NCBI RefSeq assembly: GCF_002210425.1
Contig: NZ_MWQK01000001.1
Coordinates: 496,001 to 560,000 of the forward strand
Length of the DNA stretch: 64,000 nucleotides
Source of the DNA: Fibrobacter sp. UWB2
Lineage (GTDB): Bacteria; Fibrobacterota; Fibrobacteria; Fibrobacterales; Fibrobacteraceae
Reading direction: 5' to 3'
Every line of letters starts with the position of its first letter. Within the stretch, counting starts at the first letter, position 1. The notes under the pieces were generated by a model, which saw only the letters and a list, made by a program, of their open reading frames with translations, was not told where the DNA came from and made no database searches. Positions 33,903 to 44,300 of the stretch are shown in pieces. The translations under genes and the position numbers were made by a program.

Positions 33903-35651
33903 TTACGATAGGAGTTGCATCACGTCTTTTGCGACCTGCGACGGATTCAAGTGATTTTTCTCACAGAGATCCGCAAAGCTCACCTTGTCGTAGAACTCCT
34001 TGGAAAGTCCGCGCACGAGCACCTTCGCACTTGTATCGCCAAGAGAGGTCGCCACCTTCTGGCCAAAACCACCCTCGATCACGCCATTTTCGAGCGTGAC
34101 AAACACATCGTGAGTCTTTGCAAGTTCCAAAAGCAAGTCCTTATCGACCCCGCTTGCATATCGCGGGTTCACAAGCGTTGCATCAATGCCTTCGCGACGC
34201 AGTTCAAGCGCCACAGCCGCAGCACGCTGGTAGAAATCGCCAAGACCAATAAGCGCCACGCGTTCGCCACGATGCACAACCTTAAACTTGTTGAGATTGG
34301 AGTAATCCTTCTCGAAAATATCACTTCGATGATGCACTGCATTCGGAATGCGAATCGCCACCGGATGTTCCGTCTGGTCAATCGCCCAGTCCGCCATCGT
34401 CTTGAATTCCTCAACGCAGGTCGGGCAAAGATAAACCAAGTTCGGAATATTCGAAAGCATCGGGATATCGAAAATGCAAAGGTGCGTCGTATCGTTCATG
34501 CCATCGGCACCTGACATCGTCACCAAAATTGTCGCCGGATTGTTGTTTGCGCACAAGTCCTGAGATAGCTGATCGTAAGTGCGCTGGAGGAATGTTCCGT
34601 GCGTACTGTAAATCGGCTTCGCGCCACCCTTTGCAAGTCCGGATGCAAGAGCTACCGCATGCTCTTCGGCAATGCCTACGTCAATATACTGCTTACCCGC
34701 CTCTTTACGACGAGCTTCATAGAAGCCTATTCCCGCCGGAACGGCAGAATGGATCACGACAACCTTCGGATCGCTCTTGATTTTTGCCATCAAGTAGAGG
34801 CCGAGAATTTCACCGTAATTTTCGCCACTGCCCCAGTTGATTTCGCCCGTTTCGATGTTGAACGGAGCCGCCCAATGCCAGCCTTCGCGGTTCTGTTCGG
34901 CATAGGAATAGCCACGGCCTTTTTGCGTATGCAGATGCACCACGACCGGGCGCGTCGAATTTTTCACGGACTTGAAAATTTCAATGAGCGAAGCGATATC
35001 ATTACCTTGTTCAAGATACTTGTAATCAAAGCCAAGCGACTTAAAGTAATTGTTTTCAGACTTGCCCGCAGTCGCGCGAAGTTCTGCCAGGGACTTGTAA
35101 AGCCCGCCGTGGTTTTCGGCAATGGACATTTCGTTATCGTTCACCACAACAATAAAATTCGTAGCGTATTCGCCAGCATTATCAAGACCTTCAAACGCTT
35201 CGCCACCGCTCAAGGAACCGTCACCAATTACAGCAATCACATTGCCCGATTCACGCAGCACATCGCGAGCGGTCGCAAGGCCAAGCGCAAGGCTCACCGA
35301 CGTAGAGGTATGCCCCACCATAAAGAAATCGTGTTCGCTTTCGGTCGGTTCGCTATAGCCCGTCACATCGCCGTAATGCGATTCGTCCAAGAACGCCTGG
35401 GCGCGGCCCGTGAGCATCTTGTGGCTGTAGCTCTGGTGGCTCACGTCATAGACAATCTTGTCCCTCGGAGAATCAAAAACGTAGTGGAGCGCAATCGTCC
35501 CTTCTACAAATCCGAGGTTAGGCGCCACGTGACCGCCACGCTTAGAAAGCTTTTTAAGGAGTGCTGTGCGCATTTCGGCGGCAAGCTGTTCGAGACTCTT
35601 GATGTCCAACGCTTTCACGTCGGCAGGGGACTTGATTTTTTCTAGGAACAT
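33903..35651 (-). CDS. dxs: 1-deoxy-D-xylulose-5-phosphate synthase (divergent DXS subfamily)
   Basis: 582 residues, somewhat short for DXS (~620). The thiamine-diphosphate motif 'GDGSLSGGEAFEGLDNAG' with its closing 'NDNEMSI' is present. 'GRAQAFLDESHYGDVTGY', 'VGHTSTSVSLALGLA' and 'GIAEEHAVALASGLAKGG' fit the DXS/transketolase fold. The region usually reading 'DRAGLVGxDGPTH' is 'MSGADGMNDTTH', a variant I recall from a DXS branch common in Firmicutes. The reaction joins pyruvate and glyceraldehyde-3-phosphate into DXP for isoprenoids, thiamine and pyridoxal. Because of the altered loop, a related transketolase-like activity is not excluded. Confidence 0.82.
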   Translation of the reverse strand: MFLEKIKSPADVKALDIKSLEQLAAEMRTALLKKLSKRGGHVAPNLGFVEGTIALHYVFDSPRDKIVYDVSHQSYSHKMLTGRAQAFLDESHYGDVTGYSEPTESEHDFFMVGHTSTSVSLALGLATARDVLRESGNVIAVIGDGSLSGGEAFEGLDNAGEYATNFIVVVNDNEMSIAENHGGLYKSLAELRATAGKSENNYFKSLGFDYKYLEQGNDIASLIEIFKSVKNSTRPVVVHLHTQKGRGYSYAEQNREGWHWAAPFNIETGEINWGSGENYGEILGLYLMAKIKSDPKVVVIHSAVPAGIGFYEARRKEAGKQYIDVGIAEEHAVALASGLAKGGAKPIYSTHGTFLQRTYDQLSQDLCANNNPATILVTMSGADGMNDTTHLCIFDIPMLSNIPNLVYLCPTCVEEFKTMADWAIDQTEHPVAIRIPNAVHHRSDIFEKDYSNLNKFKVVHRGERVALIGLGDFYQRAAAVALELRREGIDATLVNPRYASGVDKDLLLELAKTHDVFVTLENGVIEGGFGQKVATSLGDTSAKVLVRGLSKEFYDKVSFADLCEKNHLNPSQVAKDVMQLLS

Positions 35652-35779
35652 GAAACCTCATGATGCCCGTCAAGCGGGGATAATACATTGCGGTAGAAAA
35701 ACTTTTAAAATAATATATACAAAAAACGCCCGCAAAAATTGAGATTTCCGCGGGATTTTGTTACATAAGTATACTGGAG

Positions 35780-36046
35780 CTACAGCACGTAAAGCGCAAG
35801 AACAACAACGAGTGCAATAAACGGGAGCGCAAAAAGCGAGAGGAATCGCAAGCAATAGAGCGCAACTTTCACATTCCAGAAGAAAAGCCGCCACCTTCCC
35901 TGCTTAGTCTTGCGGATTTCGGCCTGACAATCGGGGCAAATACTGCCGATTTTATTGCGATAACGGATGGCAAGGTTACTTTCCATCGGGGACATCCCCA
36001 CCTTGTCATTAAATTCCTTTTTGCAAATTGAACATGTACTTAGCAT
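35780..36046 (-). CDS. Small zinc-ribbon membrane protein
   Basis: 88 residues. Two Cys pairs, 'CSIC' near the start and 'CPDC' around residue 37, form a likely zinc ribbon, followed by a basic stretch (RKTKQGRW) and one or two membrane helices to the C-terminus. The Cys-rich part should face the cytoplasm by the positive-inside rule. I do not recognise a family. Confidence 0.65.
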   Translation of the reverse strand: MLSTCSICKKEFNDKVGMSPMESNLAIRYRNKIGSICPDCQAEIRKTKQGRWRLFFWNVKVALYCLRFLSLFALPFIALVVVLALYVL

Positions 36047-36063
36047 GTTGCTAATATAACAAT

Positions 36064-37134
36064 CTAAATTCCCTTAAAGAGCGTAGTTATTTCCAGGGAG
36101 CCACTATTTCCTTTAAAAGAATGTCCATTATAATAACTGTATTTCAATTTCCATGTAATCAAAGTGTCCTTTTCCAAAGGCGATTCAAGATTATTCCAAA
36201 GATAGAATGGCTTTTTGTTGTATAACGTGGGATAAGTCGTAAGCATTGATATTGGACGAAGTTCGATTTCTTTATAAATGCAAACACGTTTAGAATCTTC
36301 CGTCGTTGTGCACTTGGTAGTATTCGAAGCCCAGTCCGGCAATCCTTCCACAGAAACAGAATATCCTGTGAACAACGTATCCATTCCAAAAATTTCTTTT
36401 TGCGTATCAAGCGTATCCAGCGCATTGCGGAACGCAGCCGTATCAAATGCGGGCGCATTGATGGCAGGAACATAATCCGTCCAAGCATTTACACCATAAT
36501 TCAGGAACGTTGTGTCAAGAGCAATGGTTCGATATGTCGTATGGAAAGCATCATGGAAAACAGTATCACGCACACAGCGGAACCCCGGTTCAGAGCACAC
36601 AGACTTACTCACTACTATTACAGTTGAGTCATAATACATATCCGGCAAACTAACAACAACAGTCTTAGCAGAACTTGCATCAAGATCATACATATAACAA
36701 ACGCTAGCTTGTGTGCAACTAAAGGTCTTTTGCGTATCCGAGGAATCTAGATTACAATAAATAGGCACGCTACCGCACGGACCTGAATCGCCACTTTTTT
36801 CAGCTGTAGGTTGGGTAAGCGTATCATTTTTTTCTGTATACCGGTCAAAGTAAATAAAACTGGTGTACTTTTTATTGACTGTAATTACGGTATCATCGTA
36901 AACTGTGTCCTTATAAATATTCACGACACTACGGACAAAAATAGTATCGCAAAAAGCACGCAACGAGTCCAACTGTTCTTGCGTTTTAGTGTCCGACCAT
37001 CCAATCGTACATTTGCCATCCGGAGTGTAACTTATCGGTTCCCGAAATGATTCCGGACCAGATGTTGAGCTATTGCACGATGCGAACAACGCCGCCACCG
37101 AAGAAAACAAAAGAGTTTGGACTAAATTTTTCAT
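36064..37134 (-). CDS. Hypothetical lipoprotein
   Basis: 356 residues from the ATG at 37132-37134; the longer frame would put 14 residues before the signal peptide. MKNLVQTLLFSSVAALFASC is a lipoprotein signal. The mature part is rich in Thr, Asp and Tyr, with repeated 'DTVYDDTVITV' and 'DTVFHDAFHTTYRTIALDTTFL' strands and several Cys pairs. No family is recognised. The name-plus-linker style matches the many surface lipoproteins of this window. Confidence 0.72.
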   Translation of the reverse strand: MKNLVQTLLFSSVAALFASCNSSTSGPESFREPISYTPDGKCTIGWSDTKTQEQLDSLRAFCDTIFVRSVVNIYKDTVYDDTVITVNKKYTSFIYFDRYTEKNDTLTQPTAEKSGDSGPCGSVPIYCNLDSSDTQKTFSCTQASVCYMYDLDASSAKTVVVSLPDMYYDSTVIVVSKSVCSEPGFRCVRDTVFHDAFHTTYRTIALDTTFLNYGVNAWTDYVPAINAPAFDTAAFRNALDTLDTQKEIFGMDTLFTGYSVSVEGLPDWASNTTKCTTTEDSKRVCIYKEIELRPISMLTTYPTLYNKKPFYLWNNLESPLEKDTLITWKLKYSYYNGHSFKGNSGSLEITTLFKGI

Positions 37135-37252
37135 GTAAATAAAACTATAAATCTGTTTACAGAAAAACGAGAGCAAAAATGCAGGAAAAACGGGAGTGGA
37201 TGCGAGAAACCACGCAAAAAAAAAGTCAGAATGTATTATATAGAATATTCAG

Positions 37253-38122
37253 CTACTTCTTCACAGCTATGAGCACAACAGAGCCGAGGATCAAGATGAT
37301 CCCTGCGATGAGGCGGGTGGTGATCGTTTCGCCGAATACAGTCACGCCAATGGTCACGGCGGTCACGGGTTCAAGCGCCCCGAGAATTGCCGTAGGCGTA
37401 GAGCCAATAATTTTCACGGCCTTGACCATAAAAATAAGTGAAAGCACCGTCGGCACAAAGCCAAGCATAAAGCCCCAACCCCACGAACTTGCCTGCGTAA
37501 AGAGCGGCGGGAGGCCAGCGCCAAGTGTCACTGAATAAAGCAGCAAAAAACATAGGCAAAAACAGATGGCGTAAAAAGTCATTTTCACGGAGCCCATCTG
37601 TAGGTTGATGCGGTTTGCCATCACCATGTAAATCGCATAGCTTATGGATGACAAGAACACCAGCAGGCACCCCACTGAGCTTAGCGTCGAGCCATCGCCG
37701 CCGCGATACAAGAGCGCCACGCCCACCATCGAGACCGCGATAGAAGCGATTGTCCAAGCCTTTATACGTTCCTTGAAGAAAATGGCCATGAGCACCGAGA
37801 CTTCGAGCGGATAAAGGAACAATAGCGTGGATGCAAGCCCTGCGTCCATGTACTTGAAGGATGCGTAATACGTAAGCGAACTTACCGCAAAGAGGAATCC
37901 GAACGCGACAAGCGCAAGGAACTCGCGAAACGAGATTTTAAAATGCGAGCCTTTCGCGAGAATTACCGCAAAAAGGAGAATTGCCGCCGTAAAAAAGCGG
38001 TAAAACAGAACCGTTTCAGGCGAGTAATTCTGAGCGTACAAATGCAACGCACCCAGCGGATTCGTGCCGTAGCAAATGGCGGACGCAGCCGCGAGAGCGA
38101 AACCTAAACCTGTTTTTTTCAC
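37253..38122 (-). CDS. EamA/DMT-family transporter
   Basis: 289 residues with about ten membrane helices in two EamA repeats. The second repeat contains 'GSTPTAILGALEPVTAVTIGVTVFGETIT', the family's conserved stretch, and the first has 'ASTLLFLYPLEVSVLMAIFFKERI' at the matching place. It is probably an inner-membrane exporter of small metabolites such as amino acids. The substrate cannot be predicted. Confidence 0.88.
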   Translation of the reverse strand: MKKTGLGFALAAASAICYGTNPLGALHLYAQNYSPETVLFYRFFTAAILLFAVILAKGSHFKISFREFLALVAFGFLFAVSSLTYYASFKYMDAGLASTLLFLYPLEVSVLMAIFFKERIKAWTIASIAVSMVGVALLYRGGDGSTLSSVGCLLVFLSSISYAIYMVMANRINLQMGSVKMTFYAICFCLCFLLLYSVTLGAGLPPLFTQASSWGWGFMLGFVPTVLSLIFMVKAVKIIGSTPTAILGALEPVTAVTIGVTVFGETITTRLIAGIILILGSVVLIAVKK

Positions 38123-38142
38123 GCACGAAAATATAGGAAATC

Positions 38143-39351
38143 TTATTTAATCGTAGCCGGACTTTCAGTAAAACCGAATTTTTGGCGAGCCCAAGTTTCC
38201 ATATAGGGCAGAATTTCCTTGTAAGGTACCACAATCATCACACTACCGTGGGTATGCCAGCCGATGTCGAAAGACAAACCGTCAAAACCGATACCGTCCT
38301 TCAAAAAAGAAGGCTCTAGCTGGAAATCCATGCCGATGGCTTCGGCCCTGGCGTCGTATTTTTCCGCATATTTGCGAAGAAGCAATACAATCGCTTTCTT
38401 TTCATTTGGGTTGAAAATAGTGGAATCAACCAACGACCCGTCTTTCTTCGAGAAGGTCCGATGATACTCGTAATTGTATCCTCCGGCAGCACCGGCATCG
38501 TACCCGGCGTTCGAAATATAATAAGTCGTCCACAGCTGTGAATTGAACGCGACATCTATACTGTCCTGGCGTTCGTATTTGAGAGTGGCGGCGACTTCCG
38601 TCCGGGTGCTGTCATAGTACCAGTCATCGGGATAATTCCTGAGTTCGGATTCAATGGACCGCTTGTATGCTTCCACCTGACGGTAAAGGGCTCTTTTATG
38701 AATTTTTTCTAAATGTCTGGCGTCAAGGACCGTGTCGGCATCGGTCAAGTCATCGCCCAGCAGCCCCTTGATGATTTTCCGGTAGACCCATTTAGGATAA
38801 ACCTGGAATCTCGGCAACTCCCAGTGCAAGGAAACCCTGTAAAACCTGTTGCTGTCGCTCATCGTCCCATAATTGGAGAATTCCATACAGCCCTTCTCTT
38901 TTGTGGGGTCGCATTCAATCAATTCGTCGTCATGTATGGCGATCTCCGCCTTGACCCGTTCCAGATCGCTTTTTCCAATCAGGCTGTATTCCGTTTTCAT
39001 GTCGGTAAGCATGGAATAGACTTTATCCACCTTCTCTTCCAGAACGGACAAGTCCTTGTCATCCCGAGCCTGCAATGCAACTGTCGGTTCCTTTTTGAGG
39101 GCATCTTCCGGTTCTTTGGAACCGCTTTGGAAAAAAGTAAGCGAGCAGATAACTACCGCGACAAGGTATGCTACCGATAAAATCGAGCTTACGATTTTTT
39201 TTGCTTTGGAAACCGTTGGGCTCGGCCTGTTCATAATGGCGAGCACGAACGCCACTACAGCAAGCGGAAGCAAGAAAAGGTACATTCCTCCCCGCGACGT
39301 AAGACCCACGAGAATCCCGGTCAAGATAAAAAGCGTTTCAAAAACTGCCAT
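38143..39351 (-). CDS. Hypothetical membrane protein with RsiV/DUF3298-like C-terminus
   Basis: 402 residues. Two or three N-terminal membrane helices (about 5-75) are followed by a coiled stretch ('DLSVLEEKVDKVYSMLTDMKTEY') and a globular exported domain. The end, 'GGYNYEYHRTFSKKDGSLVDSTIF' then 'SVMIVVPYKEILPYM', resembles the C-terminal DUF3298 module of RsiV-type proteins; that assignment is tentative. GGAG lies 6 bases before the ATG. A decayed copy of the 3' end of this gene appears at 40588-40630. Confidence 0.7.
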   Translation of the reverse strand: MAVFETLFILTGILVGLTSRGGMYLFLLPLAVVAFVLAIMNRPSPTVSKAKKIVSSILSVAYLVAVVICSLTFFQSGSKEPEDALKKEPTVALQARDDKDLSVLEEKVDKVYSMLTDMKTEYSLIGKSDLERVKAEIAIHDDELIECDPTKEKGCMEFSNYGTMSDSNRFYRVSLHWELPRFQVYPKWVYRKIIKGLLGDDLTDADTVLDARHLEKIHKRALYRQVEAYKRSIESELRNYPDDWYYDSTRTEVAATLKYERQDSIDVAFNSQLWTTYYISNAGYDAGAAGGYNYEYHRTFSKKDGSLVDSTIFNPNEKKAIVLLLRKYAEKYDARAEAIGMDFQLEPSFLKDGIGFDGLSFDIGWHTHGSVMIVVPYKEILPYMETWARQKFGFTESPATIK

Positions 39352-39555
39352 ATTCTACTCCATAGTAGTGAAAAGAATTACACAAAAAATTAGATAAAAA
39401 TTTTCACACCTCATTTCAGTCTTATAACTCGTTCCGAGGGTGTTCGCGAGCCTGGGAGCAATTTAGGGCGGAGCCTTAGCCGTTATTTTTCAAGCAGAAC
39501 TTTCAACCAGGCACTATTTTGACACCGTCTTCTAGAACGCCATCGGTAAAATAAG

Positions 39556-40455
39556 CTAAGGATTCCGGAGACAATGAACATAACTCTTGTGATCCTTTTG
39601 GGAGTCCCAGAACGAACTGAAGCCCATATCATCCAAGAACATGTTGTAGGCTCTGTTGCCATCATTCTCTGTGGCAGTCCAGTAATCACAATCCACAGGA
39701 AGAACAGAAAAACCGTATCGGTCTTTGTCCCTAGCTAGGAAGTATCCCCCCCATCTTAGATCCAATTCATATTTTTCTTCTAGGTCCCTATATATTTTTT
39801 CTATTGTTTCTTTTTCTTGTTTTTCTACGTAGCCTAATAGGGTTTCATATTCTTCTTTGGCGGGAAGATGCCAACCAACTGGGCATGCATTCAATGCAGA
39901 TTCCCAAATGTAAAGCCGTCCGTACTTAGCGCATTTTTCTGGATCATCCTTATAGCAATAGCTGCCGTTTGTTTCATAATTCAGGTTTTCGGCCATCCAC
40001 ACTTGGTTGCCTAATTTCACGGTTTTGTAGGTTTTTCCATCGCGAGAATCCATGATGTAATTATGATTTCCCTGTGCGGATTGGTTGGGTTTGTACTCAC
40101 CCTCGTTTGTTTTCTGATAGGGTTCTTCTTGCGTTTCGCGGGTTGGCGTGTTTGTTTCGCTTGTGTTAAAATGAGTGCGCTTATTTTCGGGGAGAGATCG
40201 TTTGTATTCTGTAGTTACGGGAATATCATTACTAGGGGCATAGGATGAGTCTCTCGCAGATTTTTGGTTAATGATAAGTGCCAAAATGGCTACCACTATG
40301 AAGCACATGATTAGAAACAGCGATAAAGGACTCTTGATAGTGTCGATAATGGTGCGGGCAGTGAACATGGTGAATCGGACACCAATATTGACAAACAATA
40401 TTACGCCAACGACAATCAGTAAAATTACGAGAAAGATGATTAATACAGTGATCAT
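39556..40455 (-). CDS. FISUMP-domain membrane protein
   Basis: 299 residues. The N-terminal half has two membrane helices (about 3-27 and 43-63) and a polar linker rich in Thr, Glu and Asn. From about residue 137, 'DGKTYKTVKLGNQVWMAENLNYE' followed by 'CYKDDPEKCAKYGRLYIW', 'ACPVGWHLPAKEEYETLL' and 'GFSVLPV...YWTATE' is the FISUMP module, abundant in Fibrobacter. Most FISUMP proteins are secreted or lipid-anchored; here the module is held by membrane helices. Molecular role unknown. Confidence 0.85.
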   Translation of the reverse strand: MITVLIIFLVILLIVVGVILFVNIGVRFTMFTARTIIDTIKSPLSLFLIMCFIVVAILALIINQKSARDSSYAPSNDIPVTTEYKRSLPENKRTHFNTSETNTPTRETQEEPYQKTNEGEYKPNQSAQGNHNYIMDSRDGKTYKTVKLGNQVWMAENLNYETNGSYCYKDDPEKCAKYGRLYIWESALNACPVGWHLPAKEEYETLLGYVEKQEKETIEKIYRDLEEKYELDLRWGGYFLARDKDRYGFSVLPVDCDYWTATENDGNRAYNMFLDDMGFSSFWDSQKDHKSYVHCLRNP

Positions 40456-40587
40456 AAAGTATCCTTTTTCTATAGTACCCTGTCAAAATCCGTTAATTTA
40501 AATAGAACCTCAAATAATGATTTTCCCATCAAAAATGTAGCAAAAGCCACAACAAAGGTGTCCTTAAAGTTCGCATAATTAAAAAAT

Positions 40588-40630
40588 TTTCCATATTGGG
40601 CAAAATTTCCTTGTAAGGCGCCACAAGACA
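40588..40630 (-). pseudogene. Remnant of the 3' end of a paralogue of the gene at 38143
   Basis: The 43 bases at 40588-40630 align with 38196-38238 inside the RsiV/DUF3298-like gene with about eight mismatches, sharing the long identical block ATTTCCTTGTAAGG. The matched part encodes the 'VPYKEILPYM' region. Nothing else of the gene is left nearby, so this looks like the scar of a deletion or partial duplication around the FISUMP gene. Confidence 0.55.
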
Positions 40631-40648
40631 TTTTTCGGTATAATTTAA

Positions 40649-41281
40649 TTAAAATCCCTTGGCAACTTTTATTATTTGATACGCTTCCTGAATTTTAGCG
40701 AAACGCTCTTTTGCTGATTTTTTGTCCCATTTAGGAGAATCAGATTCCTTAATTATTTTTCCATAAGCAGACTGTATTTCTTTTTCAGAAGCATTAGGCG
40801 TGCAACCGAAAATAGCGTAATATTCGTCCATTAAACTTTCATCATCAAAACTGGATTCAAAGTTGTTATCTTCAGATTGTTGCTGCGAATCTGATATTGT
40901 CCCAGAATCCGTGATACGATATAATTCATTCTTCTTTTTATTTTTTACGCCCTCGTTGACCTTTCTCAAAAAATCTTCCGAATGCGCAGCAACATTCATA
41001 TCTAACTTAATTAATTTTTGAGCAAAGGGTTCCACGATGCAATAGTATTCATCTTTTGTCAAGTCGAACATCCCGGCAACTTTGGACAGAATCTTTTCAA
41101 TACCTGTATAGTCGTTTTGGTTTTTTATCGGTCGATGAATAGGTTCTATAAGTCGAAAAAGCGATGTTACAAAATTTATCGCATCTGCCTTGTCGTAACG
41201 CACAAGAGCTTCTTTCAAATACGACGAGGCTTGAACAATTGACACTCCATCGTCGATAGCGTCGTTACACCTATCAATCAT
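40649..41281 (-). CDS. J-domain-like protein lacking the HPD motif
   Basis: 210 residues from the ATG at 41279-41281, which has AGGG 4-5 bases upstream. The longer frame starts at a TTG inside the smc terminator hairpin and is unlikely. Residues about 20-120 are helical and unrecognised. After a Ser/Gln/Asp linker, the last ~60 residues match a J domain: 'DEYYAIFGCTPNASEKEIQSAYGKII' and 'KERFAKIQEAYQIIKVA'. The invariant His-Pro-Asp is replaced by 'ESDSPKW', so it should not stimulate DnaK ATPase. It could be an adaptor of the J-like type. Confidence 0.72.
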   Translation of the reverse strand: MIDRCNDAIDDGVSIVQASSYLKEALVRYDKADAINFVTSLFRLIEPIHRPIKNQNDYTGIEKILSKVAGMFDLTKDEYYCIVEPFAQKLIKLDMNVAAHSEDFLRKVNEGVKNKKKNELYRITDSGTISDSQQQSEDNNFESSFDDESLMDEYYAIFGCTPNASEKEIQSAYGKIIKESDSPKWDKKSAKERFAKIQEAYQIIKVAKGF

Positions 41282-41310
41282 CAAACCCTGCTTAAAGCCT
41301 TGACGCTCAT

Positions 41311-41338
41311 AAAAAAGGCGGGATGACAATCCCGCCTA
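41311..41338 (-). terminator. Rho-independent terminator after smc (REP-like)
   Basis: On the minus strand GGCGGGA-TTGTCA-TCCCGCC is followed by TTTTTT. It has the GC-palindrome/ATGACA form of the REP-like repeats seen elsewhere, here used as a terminator. Confidence 0.88.
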
Positions 41339-41358
41339 CAGTCTACTTTCTACTGCCT
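41335..41358. repeat. Heptad CTAC repeat on the 3' side of smc
   Basis: CTACAGT/CTACTTT/CTACTGC/CTA at period 7 immediately after the terminator. A matching inverted tract GTAGGAA/GTAGTCG/GTAGGCC lies at 44953-44973 on the other side of smc. Confidence 0.6.
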
Positions 41359-41368
41359 AAATGTTTAA

Positions 41369-44300
41369 TTAAATCGCGAACTTAGTTGCGTCGGCGAGCT
41401 GTACGCTAGCGATGCGGGAAATACCCTTGATTTCCTGCGTCACACCGTAGAGCATATCGGCTTCGGCCATGGTACGCTTGTTATGCGTCACGACGATGAA
41501 CAAGGTCTGCTTACTGAATTCACGGAGGAGCGCCATAAAGCGACCGACGTTAGCGTCATCAAGCGGACCATCAACTTCGTCCAGCACGCAGTACGGAGAC
41601 GGCTTTTCCATGTAAATAGCGAACAAAAGCGCCGTTGCCGTAAGCGCGTGTTCACCACCGGAAAGCGCCTTGATACCGCGCATTTTCTTACCGGTCGGGC
41701 GGACGTTGATTTCGATGTCGGCATCGAGAATGTCCATCGGCTTGCCCATTTCGTCCACGCGTTCCACGAGGTTCATCTTCGTTTCGCCATTGAGGAACAG
41801 CTTACTGAACACGAACTGGAAGTTCTTCTGGATGCGTGCAAACGTATCCAGGTAGCGCTGGCGGGCAATGTCGTCAAGCTTTGTGATGGTGCGGTCGAGC
41901 GATGCACGGGCGCGATCGAGGTCGTCGAACTGTTTTTCGACTTCTTCGAGGCGCTTCTTTTCGTCTTCGTAATCTTCCATCACGTTGATGTTAATCGGGC
42001 CAAGCTCTTTGATCTTGCCGCGGAGTTCACGAATCTCGCGGTCGGCTTCGGGCTGCGTGTATTCCACACGTTCAACGTTCTCGGGATTGTCCAAATCGAC
42101 AGTCCATTCGTTCGTGATGCGTTCGCGGAGGCGGTCGAGATTGTTCTGAAGGGATTCCTGACGACGGCCGACGTCATTCAGTTCCTTCATCTTTTCAATC
42201 ATGTCATCGCGGAGGCGGTTGACTTCATCACGCCATCCTTCAAGATCGCCGCTCACGAGGTCGTAGCGTTCACGTGCAAGGTCGCGGTTGCGTTCCAGTT
42301 CACGGAGCGCATTATCCTTCACTTGCGCTTCGTCAGCGAGCTTGTTGCAATCCGTCTCGAACTTTTCAATCGAAACCGTGTTCTTTTCGATTTCTTCACG
42401 GCGGTTGCGAATCGTATTGTCCAAAAATTCCATCTGGTCAGCAATGGCGACCACACGGTTCTGGTTCTGCTTGAGGCGAGAAGTCTTGTCTTGCGCACTG
42501 CGTTCGAGTTCGCGGACATCTTCTTCTTTTTCGCGGAGCATCGTCTCGTTTTCACCGAGTTGATCCGAAATCGTCTGGTAACGTTCTTCGACCTTTTCGA
42601 CTTCAGCTTCGGCTTCGGCAAGTTCAGCATCGCTGTTCTTGGACTGCGTCGCCGCATCAATTCTGTTCTGCGCGTTCGTCACTTCGCCATTCAACTGGTT
42701 CAAGCGACGGGTGCAGTTTTCAACCGTATTTCGGTGAATGCGGATAGAAGCATCGCCACCACGCAGAGAATCGCGCTTTTCACGGATTTCATCAACCAAA
42801 GACGAAAGCATCTGAGCATCTTCTTCAGTCAGTTCACGCAATCGGTCCACATTTTCTTCACCGGCAGAAATATCGCCAAGGACCTTTTCCAAAAGCGCTT
42901 CGGCATCTGCAATTTCGTTCTTGCGGGAGAGCGCTCCCGACGTCGAAACGCCAAACGACACAAGGCCACTTGTACGCACAATTGTATCGGCGGTGACAAA
43001 ATTCAAGTTTTCGCCACGGTATTCCTTCGCCAAATTCAGTGCGGTCTGCAAAGAATCTACAACAAAATAGCGAGAGAGAATTCCCGAGAGCCACGGAGAA
43101 ACTTCGTCATCCGTCTTGACAAAATCCTTGAGCGAACCTATGACACCCGGATTGTTCACCGGCTTGTCGTAAGCGGGAGCGGCACTCGAAACAAGCGACA
43201 TGAGCACCTTGCCCACGTTTTCGCTCTTGAGCGCATCCACAATTTCGTTCACGGCACTATCGCCATTCACGACTACAGAATCAAGAATTTCACCGAGAGC
43301 GGCTTCGACGCTCGATGCGTATTCCGGCGTAGCCTCGATGCGTTCCGAAACAAGACCTCCAATGAGGTTCGCCTTGTTTTCCTTGAGGTAACGGTTGGCA
43401 TCAGAGCCTTCGTTCATCACGCTTTGGAGCACATCAATTCTAGACTGCAAACGGGCTTCTTCATTCTTCAATCCCTGCAATTTCTGTTGCGCTTCGGTGA
43501 GTTCGGCACGTTCGGATTCCAAGCGTTCTTCACGCGTGGCACGCTGTTCTTCGAGATTTTCGATTTCGCGATTCGTGTCTTCGATACCCGCCTGGATTTC
43601 GGCGATGTTTGCTTCAGCATCGGACTTCTGCTTGTCGAGACCTTCAATTTCGGTCTGCCACTTCGCGATGTTCGACTGGAGCATGTTGACTTCGGCATCC
43701 ATGCGTTCGAAGCGGCCGCGAAGGGAGTTCACGCGGTTCGTCGCCTGCAAGCGTTCGTTCGAAAGTTCACGGGACTGCGTACGCAAGTCATCGACCTTGT
43801 CGCGCATGACCTGGAGCGTTTCACGTTCGCGTTCCAAAAGCGCATTCAGCTCGTCCATGTCGTTTTCGCTACCGAGAACGGCAATTTCTTCTTCGAGGCG
43901 AGCCTTTTCTTCGGAGAGTTCCTGCGACTTCTGTTCGCTGCGTTCAATTTCGCCCTGAGCCTTTTCGTTCGAAGATTCAAGAGCGGCCATGGAATCGCGC
44001 AAACGCATGATGTTGTTGTTCAGGTCGTTTAAGGCAATCGTTGCCGCCTGGACATTGCGTTCCAAATCGCGGTAAGTATTTTCGTCCTCGCTAATTGCAA
44101 GCTTCTTTTCTTCAATCTTAGCCTGCAATTCCGTCGCCTGCGTCTTAGAAGATTCCACTTCGTGGTTCATGCGCTTGGTCGTTGAATCTAGCGTGGCCAA
44201 ACCTTCTTTATAATCTTCAAACTTATCGAGACTTACAGACAAATCGAGTTCGCGGAGGCGTGTATTTAATTTCTTGTAAGCATTGACCTTTTCGGCCTGA

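Noticed and set aside
41282-41329. Longer start (TTG) for the J-like protein
   Set aside because: It would read through the smc terminator hairpin; the ATG at 41281 has a good ribosome site.
41483-44032. 849-codon plus-strand open frame antisense to smc, and similar long antisense frames at 24083-27217 and 18519-20558
   Set aside because: They lie wholly inside clear genes on the other strand; the strong codon bias of this genome leaves few stops in one antisense frame. Their translations are low-complexity and have no start signals.
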